NCBI RefSeq assembly: GCF_963662255.1
Contig: NC_085056.1
Coordinates: 8,622,216 to 8,686,215, forward strand
From: Cinclus cinclus
Lineage: Eukaryota; Chordata; Aves; Passeriformes; Cinclidae
Direction of reading: 5' to 3'
Length of the DNA: 64,000 nucleotides
How positions within the stretch are numbered: position 1 is the first letter of the stretch; each line of letters starts with the position of its first letter. Positions 53,026 through 64,000 of this stretch are shown here, piece after piece. The translations under genes were made by a program, and so were the position numbers. A model generated the notes under the pieces. That model saw only the letters and a program-made list of their open reading frames with translations. It was not told the DNA's origin and ran no database searches.

Positions 53026-54280
53026 GTCCTGCTTTGGCGTTTCTCTCACTCCCTTTGTCTATCCCTTACTCCTTTTCTCCTTCCCAAATCCTCAATGACA
53101 AGTGCAAATCCCTTCTAAGCATTGAGAGATTGCCTTGTGAGGGCCCAGGGGTGGGTTGTGGTCACTGTGTGAACCCATAGGCTCTGGGGAGACCTCCCAT
53201 GTAGAATGTGGCCAGGTAAACACAGCTTGGAAAGCTGCTGGGTTCTTCAAACTAAAATGCCACTCAGGGTGGATATAGCTGGTAAAATCAGGATCACTGT
53301 AAAAGAATCTACAGTTCTTGAAACTCTTTGCTGTTTTTTCCCCCCATTTGTCCTATTTTTCTTGCTTTCAGTGATAACAGAACTCAAACTTCACTCTTGG
53401 AATTATTTTTTAAAACCTTTTGTTTGCAAATACAATGTGATCCTTTATGCTTCCTTGTTTTTAGTGTAGGAAGTGGGTATCAGGACAGGCACCAAAACAC
53501 AGCACGGAAAATACAAAACCCAAAATCCTCAAAATAGTCCTTTATCCATCTTGCTGTTGGAAAAGGAAGCAGCTACCTTTTTAGGAGGGAGCTCATACAG
53601 GTTGGTGCTTTCTGAAGCATTTGCAGCTTTCTGAAGAGCAGATTCCTGCGTCGGTGCTTTCGGATAACCCTGTTCTCCACGGGCCCTTGGCTTACCCCCA
53701 CCCTGTCTTGGAGGCCAAGGCTTCTGCACTCGTGCAAGGTGGAAAATGGATGAAATTTAACACAACTACATTGTCCTCTCTGAGGGCTTTCAAAATTATT
53801 TTGTGTTACTGTGAGATCTGGTTCTCTTGCCACCAGATGGCACCTAAGCCCAGGTGATAGGAAACGCGTCTTTTCAACAAGACCACAGTAATACTTTATT
53901 TCTTTAAATTTGCACACCTACAAGAACTGTTCAATTCTATTTATTACAAATTATTAGAGATGTATAGAAATATGAAAAAATACATTCACCTAACTTGGCT
54001 GTATTCAAAATCCAGATTCTGAGACACATCTCAGTGAAAAACAATAAAAGCAGCAGATATAAGTGTATGTTTCATTACAGATGCCCTTAAAAGTAAAACC
54101 AGATTTTCTGTGCATGGATTCCATTTCTGCATCTTTTAGGCATAAACAATCATGATGACAAGGAATATTAGATCAGTAAAATATCCCACCAAGAAGCAAT
54201 CTCCATTTTCCATTGGAGTCCATCTGCTATGATGTACACTGGTATAGACTTAAAATATAAAACACCAAGTGAAAATATAT
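53026..54280. other. Gap between convergent HSF4 and DNAAF1 3' ends
   Basis: No protein-coding gene is recognised. Additional minus-strand AATAAA signals (TTTATT on the plus strand) occur at 53895-53900 and 53940-53945, so longer DNAAF1 3' UTRs could reach into this gap. An open frame at 53529-53729 (minus) has a Pro/Gly/Lys-rich peptide without known homology. Confidence 0.45.
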
Positions 54281-54298
54281 GGGGTTACAAATAGAATT

Positions 54299-54304
54299 TT
54301 TATT
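54299..54304 (-). promoter_or_regulatory. DNAAF1: Candidate DNAAF1 polyadenylation signal
   Basis: A minus-strand AATAAA lies about 330 bases downstream of the DNAAF1 stop codon at 54633, a plausible 3' UTR length. Other signals lie further downstream at about 53.9 kb. Confidence 0.5.
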
Positions 54305-54632
54305 TAGTCAAATGACAGACACACTGAATTATACTTGAAACTACATCTGTAATGAAACCCTCATATATAAACATGTAACTAAGGCATTTTGAGAAGGTTG
54401 CAAAGGCACAAATAACACAAGACTGGAATTTAACATCCAAACAGCAGTTTTCAAAGTAGTGAACAGGCAGCTGCCCTGAGGAGCTTGGAGCCAAGGGCAG
54501 TGAGTTTTGGTATCACAGTGTTATGTGAGTTTTTACAAATAGTCCCATTGCTGGCCTCCATATTTTGGGAATATTTCCATGCAATCAGTCAGACACTGTG
54601 TTCCAGATCTGGTCTGTTTTTTTTCAAAGTGA

Positions 54633-57600
54633 TTAATCCCATCCACTCTCACCATCCTTGTCACCTTGTGCTTTATGAGGACATCCTTCCCCCTCAGCCA
54701 GGCCCTGTGCTTCTCCATCACTGCTATTCCCTGTTAAAAGCACAAAGGCAAAGGGCAAATGAAACTCACTTGTGGTCTTCAATACTGAAAAAAAGAAATA
54801 TAGAGCCAATTTTTTAAAAAACATTTAAATTAAACTCAATAAGAAAGCCTCTGTAGAAAAAGAAAACATTTTAATTACTAATTTATTAGGATTCCCACAT
54901 AAATAAAAAGAGAAGGTGATTGTAACTAACAAACTTCAACAGGAGCTGAACAGATCCTTAGTGTGTCTGTGATTAATAATGCCACTGTAATCTTACCATC
55001 CTCTTCCCACGAGCTTGGGTCATCTGGTTGATGACAGACAGGTGACAACAGCAGATGATCCTTAGGCTCAGTGATTACCTCTTGTATCAAGGGTTTCAAA
55101 GGGGCTACCTCTTTATCTTTGACCTCCAGGTATCTTTCTGAATTATCAGGCTCTGTAAAGAAGCTTTTGAGAAGGGGTCCTAAGCGCTCCTTGTCATGCT
55201 CTTTATGCTTCTGACATACATTTGAAAAAATTGCTGTTGGAACTTCTTCTACTGAACTCTCAAGCATGCTTTTATTCTTTTCCTCTAATGCAGAATTGCT
55301 GCCATTTGTCACTTCAGAAATTATTTCAATCTTTGGGTGATAGTCCTGCTGTAAAGGTAGAAATGTAATTTAAAAATTATTCTTGGATATAAAAGCCAGA
55401 GGGTGGGGAAATATCTCTTGGATCCATGTAACAGTTGTCAGCTTTAATGTGCTGTTCTCATAAAATATATGGAGTATATGCTTCACCCTTAGCTGTGCTG
55501 CTTTTTGAGTGACTCTTAGATTAGCAGTTTCTCCGACATCACCAATGAACTGACCATAAACCACTTCACAGTTCACAAAAAGAGCAGTGTGTGGGCTCTG
55601 TTCTAATATTTTACTCCAAACAGAAGAGGAACCTGACAAACATCTTCATCTGTCTTCAGCTGAGAACTGAGCAGCCTTTGGAGCAGGACAGCTGCTAACA
55701 CATCCTCCTTCCCTAATCCTCTTTCCTTGCCTTTGTTTAATTGGAGACTTTGTTGGCCAAGACATTTTGCAACCCTGTTATGAGTCTGTGATCAAAAGGG
55801 CAAATCAATTCCATGCCCTATGCTGACTGTAGGAACAGTTGGCATTATCTTGGAAAAACTTGTAAGAGCATGTACAGCCTCTGTCTCCAGCAAGGCCAGT
55901 ATGATTCTATGATCTGCATGAAAATCAAAACTGTGCTTTTAAATTTTGTTGTCTTTTTTCTCTTCTACTTCTTCTAGGCTTGTGCCTAGAAGATTAGTTT
56001 AAGCAAAACAAAACTCTAAGGGGGACAAGGGACTGCCTCGCAGTACAGAGGAGGAGTCTCAATTTCTCTGTGGTATCAGTTGGAAAGTCAGATTTTATTC
56101 AGCAGCAGGCAATTTGCACCATATTAATACTGGTACAGTATATTTTAAGACTGATCTTCAGTATAACTCTACATCCTATTAAGTAATTAAACTTATATTT
56201 AACTGTTGCATTACTGATTGTAAGTTTTCATTCTATTCTTGCTACACAAGAATATAAAAAAATCAGATTAAAACAAAGGAAGATTTACATGTAGGTATAA
56301 ACTGCTGAAACCATCTATTTTAGTTTGTAAATGCACAATTGATTTCATCCCAAACATTTCATAACTTAGATTATCCCCGTTTTGCAAAACCTTTGTAAAT
56401 GTGTTTAGGGAAGTTTAATTACTGGAAATTAATGAAATTACTGGAATGAATGAATGAAAATGTTACCTTTTGAAAGAAGATTTCCTCTTCTGGGGGAAAC
56501 TCACTTACAACTACATCTTCTAAATCAGGCAGTTCCTGAAAACAATCACAGATAAATAATCAGGGGGAAGAGCTACTGTAATCCATGAAAAATGACATCT
56601 CTGGCTCATTGGACAGCTTCTTCAAAGCACTGCTCATCAGGGTGTGAGGTCACAGCCAGCAGAACCCCACTGCCATCCTCTCACAGGCACAGTTTGCTGC
56701 CTGAAACTGCATATCAAGTAAACTCTTTTAATGTAAATATACCTAATAAACCAGTATTTTACTGTGAATGCTTCATAATTAAGACACAGAACTGCAAACT
56801 TGCTGAGAACTGTTTTTCTACAGACAGGTCTGGTAATTTCAGCTTTCCACTAGAAAATATCTCAGACAACTATCATTTGCTGACATGAAAGGGAACACAG
56901 AAGGTAGGAATGCAAAAATCACAGGTAGAAAGTAATACCTTTTGCCATTTTTTTACTGTAGGTCAATACTGGGATAAGCATTTCCTTTTGTTTTCAGATA
57001 TTTTTAGCACCTAATGACTTTTAGCAGACTGCTTGACATGGTAGCATCAGGAACATCTGTATTGTCTTGTGTGGTGAAGATTATTACACAATTAAACTCA
57101 AGAAAGGGAATGTCTCCTTCCTGATACAGTTGCAGCAAGTGCAGCATGTCCTGAAGTCACAGAGTTTTATAAAAAATGCATTAAAAGGGTACAAATTAAG
57201 ATCTGAGACTAACGGGGAGTTTGATGTCAATAGGGAGATGAAATAGCTGTTAGTCTTGCTTCAGCCATCATGGTGCATTTTCAGATCAGTTATGAGTAAA
57301 CCCAGTTTAGGTACATGGGAATGTGGTTCTCACACTGACAAGGCATGTGCAGCAACAGGAGCTTGTTTCTGCTTGACACAGGGATGTCATAACCACCCAC
57401 TGCAAATCCTTCTCCACTCTTCTCCCTTATATTCCTCCTGAGACTATCTGGAGACTCAGGATATGAATAAAGACTATGCTCCAGAGCCTCTTACCATCAG
57501 CATTTTCCCAGCCATTCCCTGCTATGTCAGCACTAAGATTCTTTGGAGTATCTGCAATAGGGTAAGTACTGGAGGGTGTTGGGAGAGGCTCTTTCTGTGA

Positions 57601-60600
57601 ATAAATGTCACTGGAGAACAAGTAGCATAGAATACTGAAATGTGCATTAGTGTGTGATTTGGGTTTGGTTTTCCTTCTGTAGAATTAAAATAGTCCCACT
57701 TTTTATGTCTTTAAAACCCCACAGATGTGTGCTTAAGAGTTACTTTTATATTGCCTTGAAGTTTGAGCACAGGATCTTCCTATGGTGCCATAGAGCATCA
57801 AGGGAAAACACTGAATCAAGGAGATCTTCACATTGTGGGTACCTACAGTGTCACTACATATTTCAAACCTTTACTTCAGACACTGCAAGATCTACTTTTA
57901 AGAATAATATTGTGCATACTTCAATTGCTGCCCATTCTCTCAGTTACCTTTTTCAAACCTATGATTAAAAACAGCTAAACAGGAGGAGGCAGCAGTAAAC
58001 CCTCTACTGAAGCAGTGGGATGAGCCCTTCAATAACATCATGGATTTTTTTGCCTGGGAGATTAAGAGCATGGTAAAGATATGAGGCTTTTCTGCCAGCA
58101 GTTAACAATGGCAGTATAGGGTATCACAGAGTGTATTAAGTGCTCTGGGAAATCATAAGCTCAGAAGTTTTTATTGCTGATTATATCATAGTCTGACACT
58201 GTCAGTTTATCAGCAGTGTCCTAATTAGGACATATTGAACAATTCTCCTTTGAAGTGAGGGTACATTTTTTAGTGGTATCTATGTCCTCCTCATGGTTAA
58301 GTGTAGTAAACATGTTTAAGTGTTGCATCAGATAGACATTTTAGATAATAGAAGACCATACTACAAATGTCAATCACTTATATATCTGAATAATGTATAT
58401 TCTGCTCTTCTTGGAAACAGACATCAGAGTTGTATTTTGAGAATTAATTTATAGTATCTAACACTGCTGGGTAACATTTACAATAATGGGGTGCTATTTC
58501 CTCCCTATGGTTTTTCTGCAATAGTTCACATTTTCAACTGTGTTCATTTGAGTTTTGATTAAGGGGAAAAATGTGTCTACAAGATTCTTTTCACAGTAAT
58601 TTTGTTTTTAAATGAGACCCGTCATTAGCTTCTCCAGAGAAATCACAAAGACAGAAGGCAAACTTCAGATGATTTACAGCACAAAAAAGATTTATAGGAC
58701 AAAAAAATTTAAGGACAAAATAAACTTTGGAAATATTTTTCATAAATGCTCCACTGCAGAGAATACCCCTGCAACTTTACTTTCTGAGGGCTTTTTTCTT
58801 TTTCTTTCTTTTTTCTTTCTTTCTTTTATTTTTCTTAACAGTAGACCTTTCTTGAAATATACCCATATAGTTTTATTAGTCAGAATGTTACAAAAATTAA
58901 CTTGGAGAAGATAATACACACTTGTGAACGTCTCAAAGTCTGGATCCAATACATACTTCAAGAGAAAGCGTCTCCAGTGTCTCCAGTTTGAATTGCTCAG
59001 TTTCAGCATATTCCTCCATCTCAGGAAGCACAGCCTTGTCAGTAGCTGTCTCCTGTCCTGGCAGATCAGAATAATCAATAGTCAGTTGCAGAGAATTAAC
59101 TGAATAAAAAACGTCTACATTGCAACAGCAAGCACTGCAGAACCAGACTGCTGGGGACTGACTACCACTGCAGAATTCACAGCTCAGTCCAATGCTTTGT
59201 TTTTCTGTTATATTCTGGGTCTCTCTTCTACTGTATAAATTCATATTTGCATTTTGCAATAGTGTTTTCCACAAATCTATAAAAGCATTTCTCCATGTGT
59301 GAAGGTACAAAAGCATCTCTAGAGTGATGACCAGCTTCTGTGGGCAGACAGACTGCCCGGTTTATGTGGGAGCAAGGAAAGTCTGTAAACTCTCCTTGCC
59401 TTTCACTAAACCTGGCATGTTTGAGAAGTGGAGTTCCACCTTTCAGTTGCAGAAGTCGCACGTTAAGCCTTCAGAAATTGACTATTTGTTGTATTTAAAG
59501 AATATTTTACCCAGTATTGCTTGATTTCACCTAGTCATTGTGGAAATCTAATGGAATGTTTTTATGTATGAATTAGTTGGCTTGAGCCACAGCAGAGGCA
59601 GTGCTCCACTAAGACAGAGGCTGGTTCATCATCTCTGCATGCTCAGTTTGGTTTGGCTCTTCACTGTGTACGTTACCATCTGTCTCCTTGTTGAAATGTG
59701 CACATCTGTAAAAGTCTGGTTCCTGTGCATCCTCTTGAACTTCATCAGGCATATATCCAGATGTGAAATTTCTGCTATCTCCTCCATTTGGTAGAAGTGT
59801 TATCACTTCATTACAAACATCAAAACCCTCATTTTTAAACTTCTCAGTCTTTTCTTGAGCTTCTTCTGATCTATTTGAAGTTTCTGATGTATTAGAATTT
59901 CCATCAGCATCTTCTGAATTTGCAGGTATGCCTACAGAAGAAATAATTTCATGAAAATTGCTGAGCTAATCTACTACTGTTCATTTTAAATATCCAAACA
60001 CTACTACAATGGGCTAGAATATGCATAAAAAGCTCCTACTTTGAACAGCTATTCAGGGATGAGTAGTCCTCCCAAGACTGCAGCAATGTTTTCCCGTCTC
60101 AACTCCCCAGCAAACAGAAGTTTCCCCAGAAAAAAAAATCATCAAGAGAAAATGCTTATGTAATAAACGTCTGGTATTTCCAATACTTTGAAAAGGCTCA
60201 CAAGTGACTACATATTTAAATACATCCTTGAGGATTTTGATGATCAGCAACAAGGGCTGGTTACCCTCTCCTTTGTGCAATGCACTTGCTTAAAGGAAAA
60301 GTTTCACTTGTTAGTCAACCCAAAAATGTATCAGATAAAGACTCCTCTGCACATTCAAACTGAAGGAGTCACACATATCTTCCAAAACAGTAAACACAAA
60401 CCTTCTTGGGTATCTGTTGCAGTTCCTTCCATGCACTTTTGTCTCCTTTTTTCCTCTGTTCTTTGCCTAATTGCTGCTAATGAATCAACGCTATCTTGGA
60501 TTTTTTTTCTCTCTCTGGTTTCCCATTTTTCCCTTTCTGCTTTCTCAGCTTCAAGCCCTCCAACAGCCCAGGCTTCTGCACAGGCTCTAATGAAAACACA

Positions 60601-63517
60601 AAAGCTTACTGTAATACAGCTATAAAAGCCCACCTTTGCAATGAGAAATTTAAAATAGCTTGCAACAGCATAAAATAGCTGCAAGAGGAAAAAGCAGATA
60701 GCAGTGACAATCCTTTATGTAACAGGGATGTTCATTTATCTCACAAAAGAAATAGAGTTATCCAAATGCTGACTGGTGATTAAACCACCATAGATTCGTC
60801 TGATCTTGGCTCAGCTGTTCAGACACTTGCTCAGTTTCTGTTGAAATCAGGATTTGCCTCTGGTCTACAGACCTGGCATGAGACAATTCTGTTCAAGAAT
60901 TAGTTTGTGAAAAAATACATTGCTTTTTTCTAGGTATGTTAGATATAGAACACTGTAGTACAATACTCTTTTCCTCAAAGTCATTCACCTTCAATAAATT
61001 ATACTGGTCAATCTTCCTTCCATGACAGTATTGACAAAAAATGGATGGGTGATTGTTAGGACTTGATTCTTATTGCTGTGCAAAGAAGATGGCTGTACTT
61101 CTTACCTATCCTTTGGGAAAATTGGTCTGTCATCCAGATATGTCAGCTGTTTTAGTCGAACAGTGAGTGTTTTTCTATAACTGGCAATTTTCTTTATCAC
61201 CTCATTTCCCATCAAATTCAGCACATGCTAGAGAAACAAGGGAAACGATTTTTAAGCTTGAGCAGCAGAAACCCCAGTCTGGACATGCAATTCCCCTGTC
61301 ATTTCAAAAGCAAGACATGAATAAAACATCCAAGGTGTTACAGGTGATCCACCAGAAACAAAATAATGTTTAATAATGTTTCTTTTAGACTGATACCTAC
61401 TGTGCACTCAGCTACCCAACAAAGCCACTTGATGGGGTTCACCCACACATGACACAAAACCTCAGCTATTTTGGGCTTACCAGATTGGGCATGGTCTCCA
61501 GAATAGCTACAATACTCGGATCACTTAGGTTGTTGTGGGAGAGATCAAGAACAGAAATACTTGGGCATTCCTGCAAGTGCTGGATGTCTTCCACTGTTCG
61601 TAACTTATTGTGAGCAATCTGCAGAGTCTGCAGGACTTTCAGACAAGCTGCCAGACAAGAACAGTACAATGAAAGGAAAGGTAAGAGTTATCACTTCACA
61701 GATGTTTTTTTAGCAAGTAAAAAACTGCATTGTCAAACTAATAGCTTATATTGAATTTGGAGCTGTTTTCCTTATTTGTTATTCTCCTATATATATTTTC
61801 TGGCTAGGCCTCCAAAGCTGCTTTCTTCACCCCAGTGAAAAATAGGTGCTTGGCTTTAGGATGGTGGCTGGTTTTAATTCACATTTAAAAATATTCAGTT
61901 ACATAAAAACAACAGCTTGTGTTTCAAAATTCTCCAATATGCAAATAGTAACATACAGCAATAGTTTTTTATTTTCTGCTGAAGACAGAATCAATCTTTT
62001 GGCAGATATAAAAGATTTGGCAATTGTGTCTGCAACTGCCAAAGCATCTCTTAACTGTAAAGCAAATGGTGAAAACTGGATTGTCAGCCTGTCTGCAACA
62101 CAGATAAGTACTGAGATGGTATTAAGAAGTGAGGAAAAACTACTTAATTATCCTAGGTATCCATGTGAAAGTAGTTTCTATGTATTTTCTGTTTCTCAAC
62201 ATAGGTTTTATTTCTCCACAGAAGCCCTGTGGGCTTGGTATGGATATTGTGCAAAATTCTAATATAAATAAAAAAATCCCTTGAAACTAGTGCCACTAAC
62301 AAAAGTTTAGTAAGAGCTTGGGAAATAGGGGCTTGTCAGAGGCTAAAACCTGTTGCATCAACAGTTCTTACAGAGATTCTCAATGGTCCTTATGTAGTTG
62401 TTACTGATATTGAGGGAATCCAGCTTTTGTAAGGGTTCAAGGTTTTCAATTTTCTCAATTAAATTGAGTTGTAAGTAGAGGCAACGCAATTCTGTCTGAG
62501 CCTCCAAATTCTCAATTTTTCTTAAGCCATTGCATTGCAGCCACAAACACTTCAGTCCACTATATTCTTCAAGATTCTCCAGTCGGTCAAATCCTGCAGA
62601 GAAAAAAAGATGTCTTAAAATGAAAAGGCATTGGCTGAACACAACTCTTTGGACAAAAAAAAATCCATTAAACCAGAGCTGCTGAAACAGCCTGAGAGAA
62701 CACTGGTACTGAAGTTACAGCATTATTTCCACTGAATTCATGATAGTGTTTCTGGCCCATAAAGGCAAAACCAGGTTGGTACCTATTCTGGTCTGTATCT
62801 CAGCAGCCCTTTAGATGCTAAATCATACATAGCAAACCCAAGGCTGAATGCAGAAGCTAGCATATCCTATTTATTTGGAAGATTTCTTAGGCTAACTTGG
62901 ACCAAGTAACTGCATCATGCAAAAACCTGCTCAGAGATCACCAGAGGATGAGAAATGTTCATTCTAACAATTTCTTTTTCTTTCAGTAGTGTTTGCAAAC
63001 ACGCAGCAAGTCTTTGCTGCTTATTTTCCTCTTGACCATTCTTATTTGGCAGTAAAAAAGTTTCAAAAGCTGGAAAAAGCTCTTTATACAAACAATTTAA
63101 GGAAAAATATGTATATTTACCTCTGAGTGCAACCCAGGTATTTTAAGACATTTCTCAGAGGCTCCTGTTTCAGTAAAAGAAACCAAAAATATGTCCCTTG
63201 ATTCCTATTGATCATTTGGATGGCTCCACAAAGTGAGTCAGATGTACAGTTTACTTTTCTACCTTCATATTGACTCATTTTGTTTCCCAAATCCAGTATT
63301 ACATAAAATTGTGTTTCTAATTTAGAAGAATGACTAGATACCTTACTTCAGTGAGCCATGAAGTCCATTCTCTGCTAAAATGCTACTTAGATTGATCAAG
63401 CTAGGCAGTCATGTCCCCATCTTACCTTTATAATGCAAGTACAGTGTATCATTTAAGTATGGAGTCCAGTATAATTTCTGCTGTTTACAGATGTCTAGCA
63501 GAATCTTTTTTGTCATT
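54633..63517 (-). CDS. DNAAF1: Dynein axonemal assembly factor 1 (LRRC50), 5' end outside window
   Basis: DNAAF1 is a cytoplasmic leucine-rich-repeat protein needed to preassemble outer and inner dynein arms of motile cilia. Ten coding exons are seen on the minus strand: 63517-63426, 62593-62372, 61647-61481, 61227-61106, 60586-60402, 59931-59677, 59057-58957, 56535-56467, 55348-54997 and 54784-54633. All use GT-AG borders, phases join, and they encode 571 residues to TAA at 54633. The first contains [11 protein letters not shown]. The next three hold the SDS22-like LRRs (IENLE repeated, [27 protein letters not shown]) and then [12 protein letters not shown] of the LRR cap. The fifth, [10 protein letters not shown], leads into a charged helix with [10 protein letters not shown]. 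Later exons are acidic and poorly conserved except ELPDLED, PKIEII and PLIQEV. The donor of the fifth exon (gtttgt) is weak, and the donor of the sixth (gtaacg) was chosen by phase. The last exon ends in a bird-specific tail unlike the human C-terminus. About 100 N-terminal residues known in human must be encoded beyond 64000 or are absent. Confidence 0.93.
55885..55922 (+). repeat. Possible CR1 3'-terminal fragment in DNAAF1 intron
   Basis: The sequence aaggccagtatgattctatgat contains the ATTCTATGA-type terminus seen at CR1 3' ends, but the upstream part is not clearly CR1. It is tentative. Confidence 0.3.
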
Positions 63518-64000
63518 CTAAAATAGTACAAGGAAGCAGAAGCAAAATAAAAAATGTATTTCAGTGCACAGTCTGACATCTTTGGTTTCCTTGCAGAATC
63601 CATTGCAATACAATTAACATTTCTTTCATGCAAGAGAAATAGCTACAGCTTTCAAAATTATACTATAATATATATTATATTAAAATAAAAAATAAAAAAG
63701 TTCTGGATTTTTTAGTGTGGCTTTAAATTCTACCTTTGAAGTGAGTTACCAGGCCCTTCTGCTAAAAAGCAGAGGGTTCATAGGAAAATGGGCAGGGGAA
63801 TTAGAGAGTCCATCTTCTTGGAAAAGGGCATTATGATTTTATATTAGTTTCTGGTTCCCATGTTAGCTTCCTGTACAATTACTTTCTCCATTTCTTATTG
63901 CTTTGGTACAGGACTTTTGGTGGCAGAGCCAAAATGTAGAACTTTTTCTCAGACTAGAAAAATCAATAGTAATCAACCCAACATTTTACTAAAATGCTGA
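63518..64000. other. DNAAF1 upstream intron, no exon seen
   Basis: Sequence right of the first visible DNAAF1 exon is AT-rich with no recognisable exon or repeat. It is probably intron leading to 5' exons outside the window. Confidence 0.5.

Noticed and set aside
53529..53917. Open frames left of DNAAF1 considered as a further terminal exon
   Set aside because: No reading joins the DNAAF1 phase with conserved residues, and a stop with a polyadenylation signal already occurs at 54633 and 54299.
1..64000. CRISPR arrays, bacterial operons and organellar genes
   Set aside because: No regularly spaced direct repeats, Shine-Dalgarno-led operons or organellar gene sets are visible; the gene structures are vertebrate nuclear.

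Overview
The window looks like a gene-sparse stretch of a bird nuclear genome. It carries multi-exon vertebrate genes with GT-AG introns, two CpG-island promoters, and several fragments that resemble the 3' ends of CR1 LINEs, the dominant retroposon of birds. No bacterial, organellar or CRISPR features are seen. The species cannot be named from sequence alone. I recognise four protein-coding genes, all by reading conserved residues in the translated exons.

Layout. 1-3.4 kb: two closely spaced polyadenylation signals that may end a plus-strand gene lying left of the window, plus one unidentified exon-like open segment. 3.46-4.71 kb (minus): B3GNT9, a single-coding-exon Golgi glycosyltransferase, with a probable 5' untranslated exon in a CpG island near 12.4 kb. 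12.9-19.1 kb: no recognised gene. 19.13-25.17 kb (minus): TRADD, four coding exons, with a probable 5' untranslated exon in a second CpG island at 26.0-26.7 kb. 26.7-30.9 kb: no recognised gene; mammals carry FBXL8 here. 30.90-50.55 kb (plus): HSF4, reconstructed as 13 coding exons in continuous phase (508 residues), with 3' UTR signals to about 53.0 kb. 54.63-63.52 kb (minus): the last ten coding exons of DNAAF1 (LRRC50), with its 5' end beyond the right edge.

The order B3GNT9(-) TRADD(-) HSF4(+) matches the conserved block on human 16q22.1, minus FBXL8. The next gene is DNAAF1 rather than NOL3; in human DNAAF1 lies elsewhere on 16q. The four genes do not form one pathway: glycan extension (B3GNT9), TNF-receptor death-domain signalling (TRADD), heat-shock-family transcription and lens development (HSF4), and cytoplasmic preassembly of ciliary dynein arms (DNAAF1). 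I found no convincing undescribed system. The most useful second looks are the HSF4/DNAAF1 junction, the missing FBXL8, a possible plus-strand spliced transcript antisense to the B3GNT9 5' intron, a CR1 pair in inverted orientation around the first coding exon of TRADD, and several G-rich tracts.
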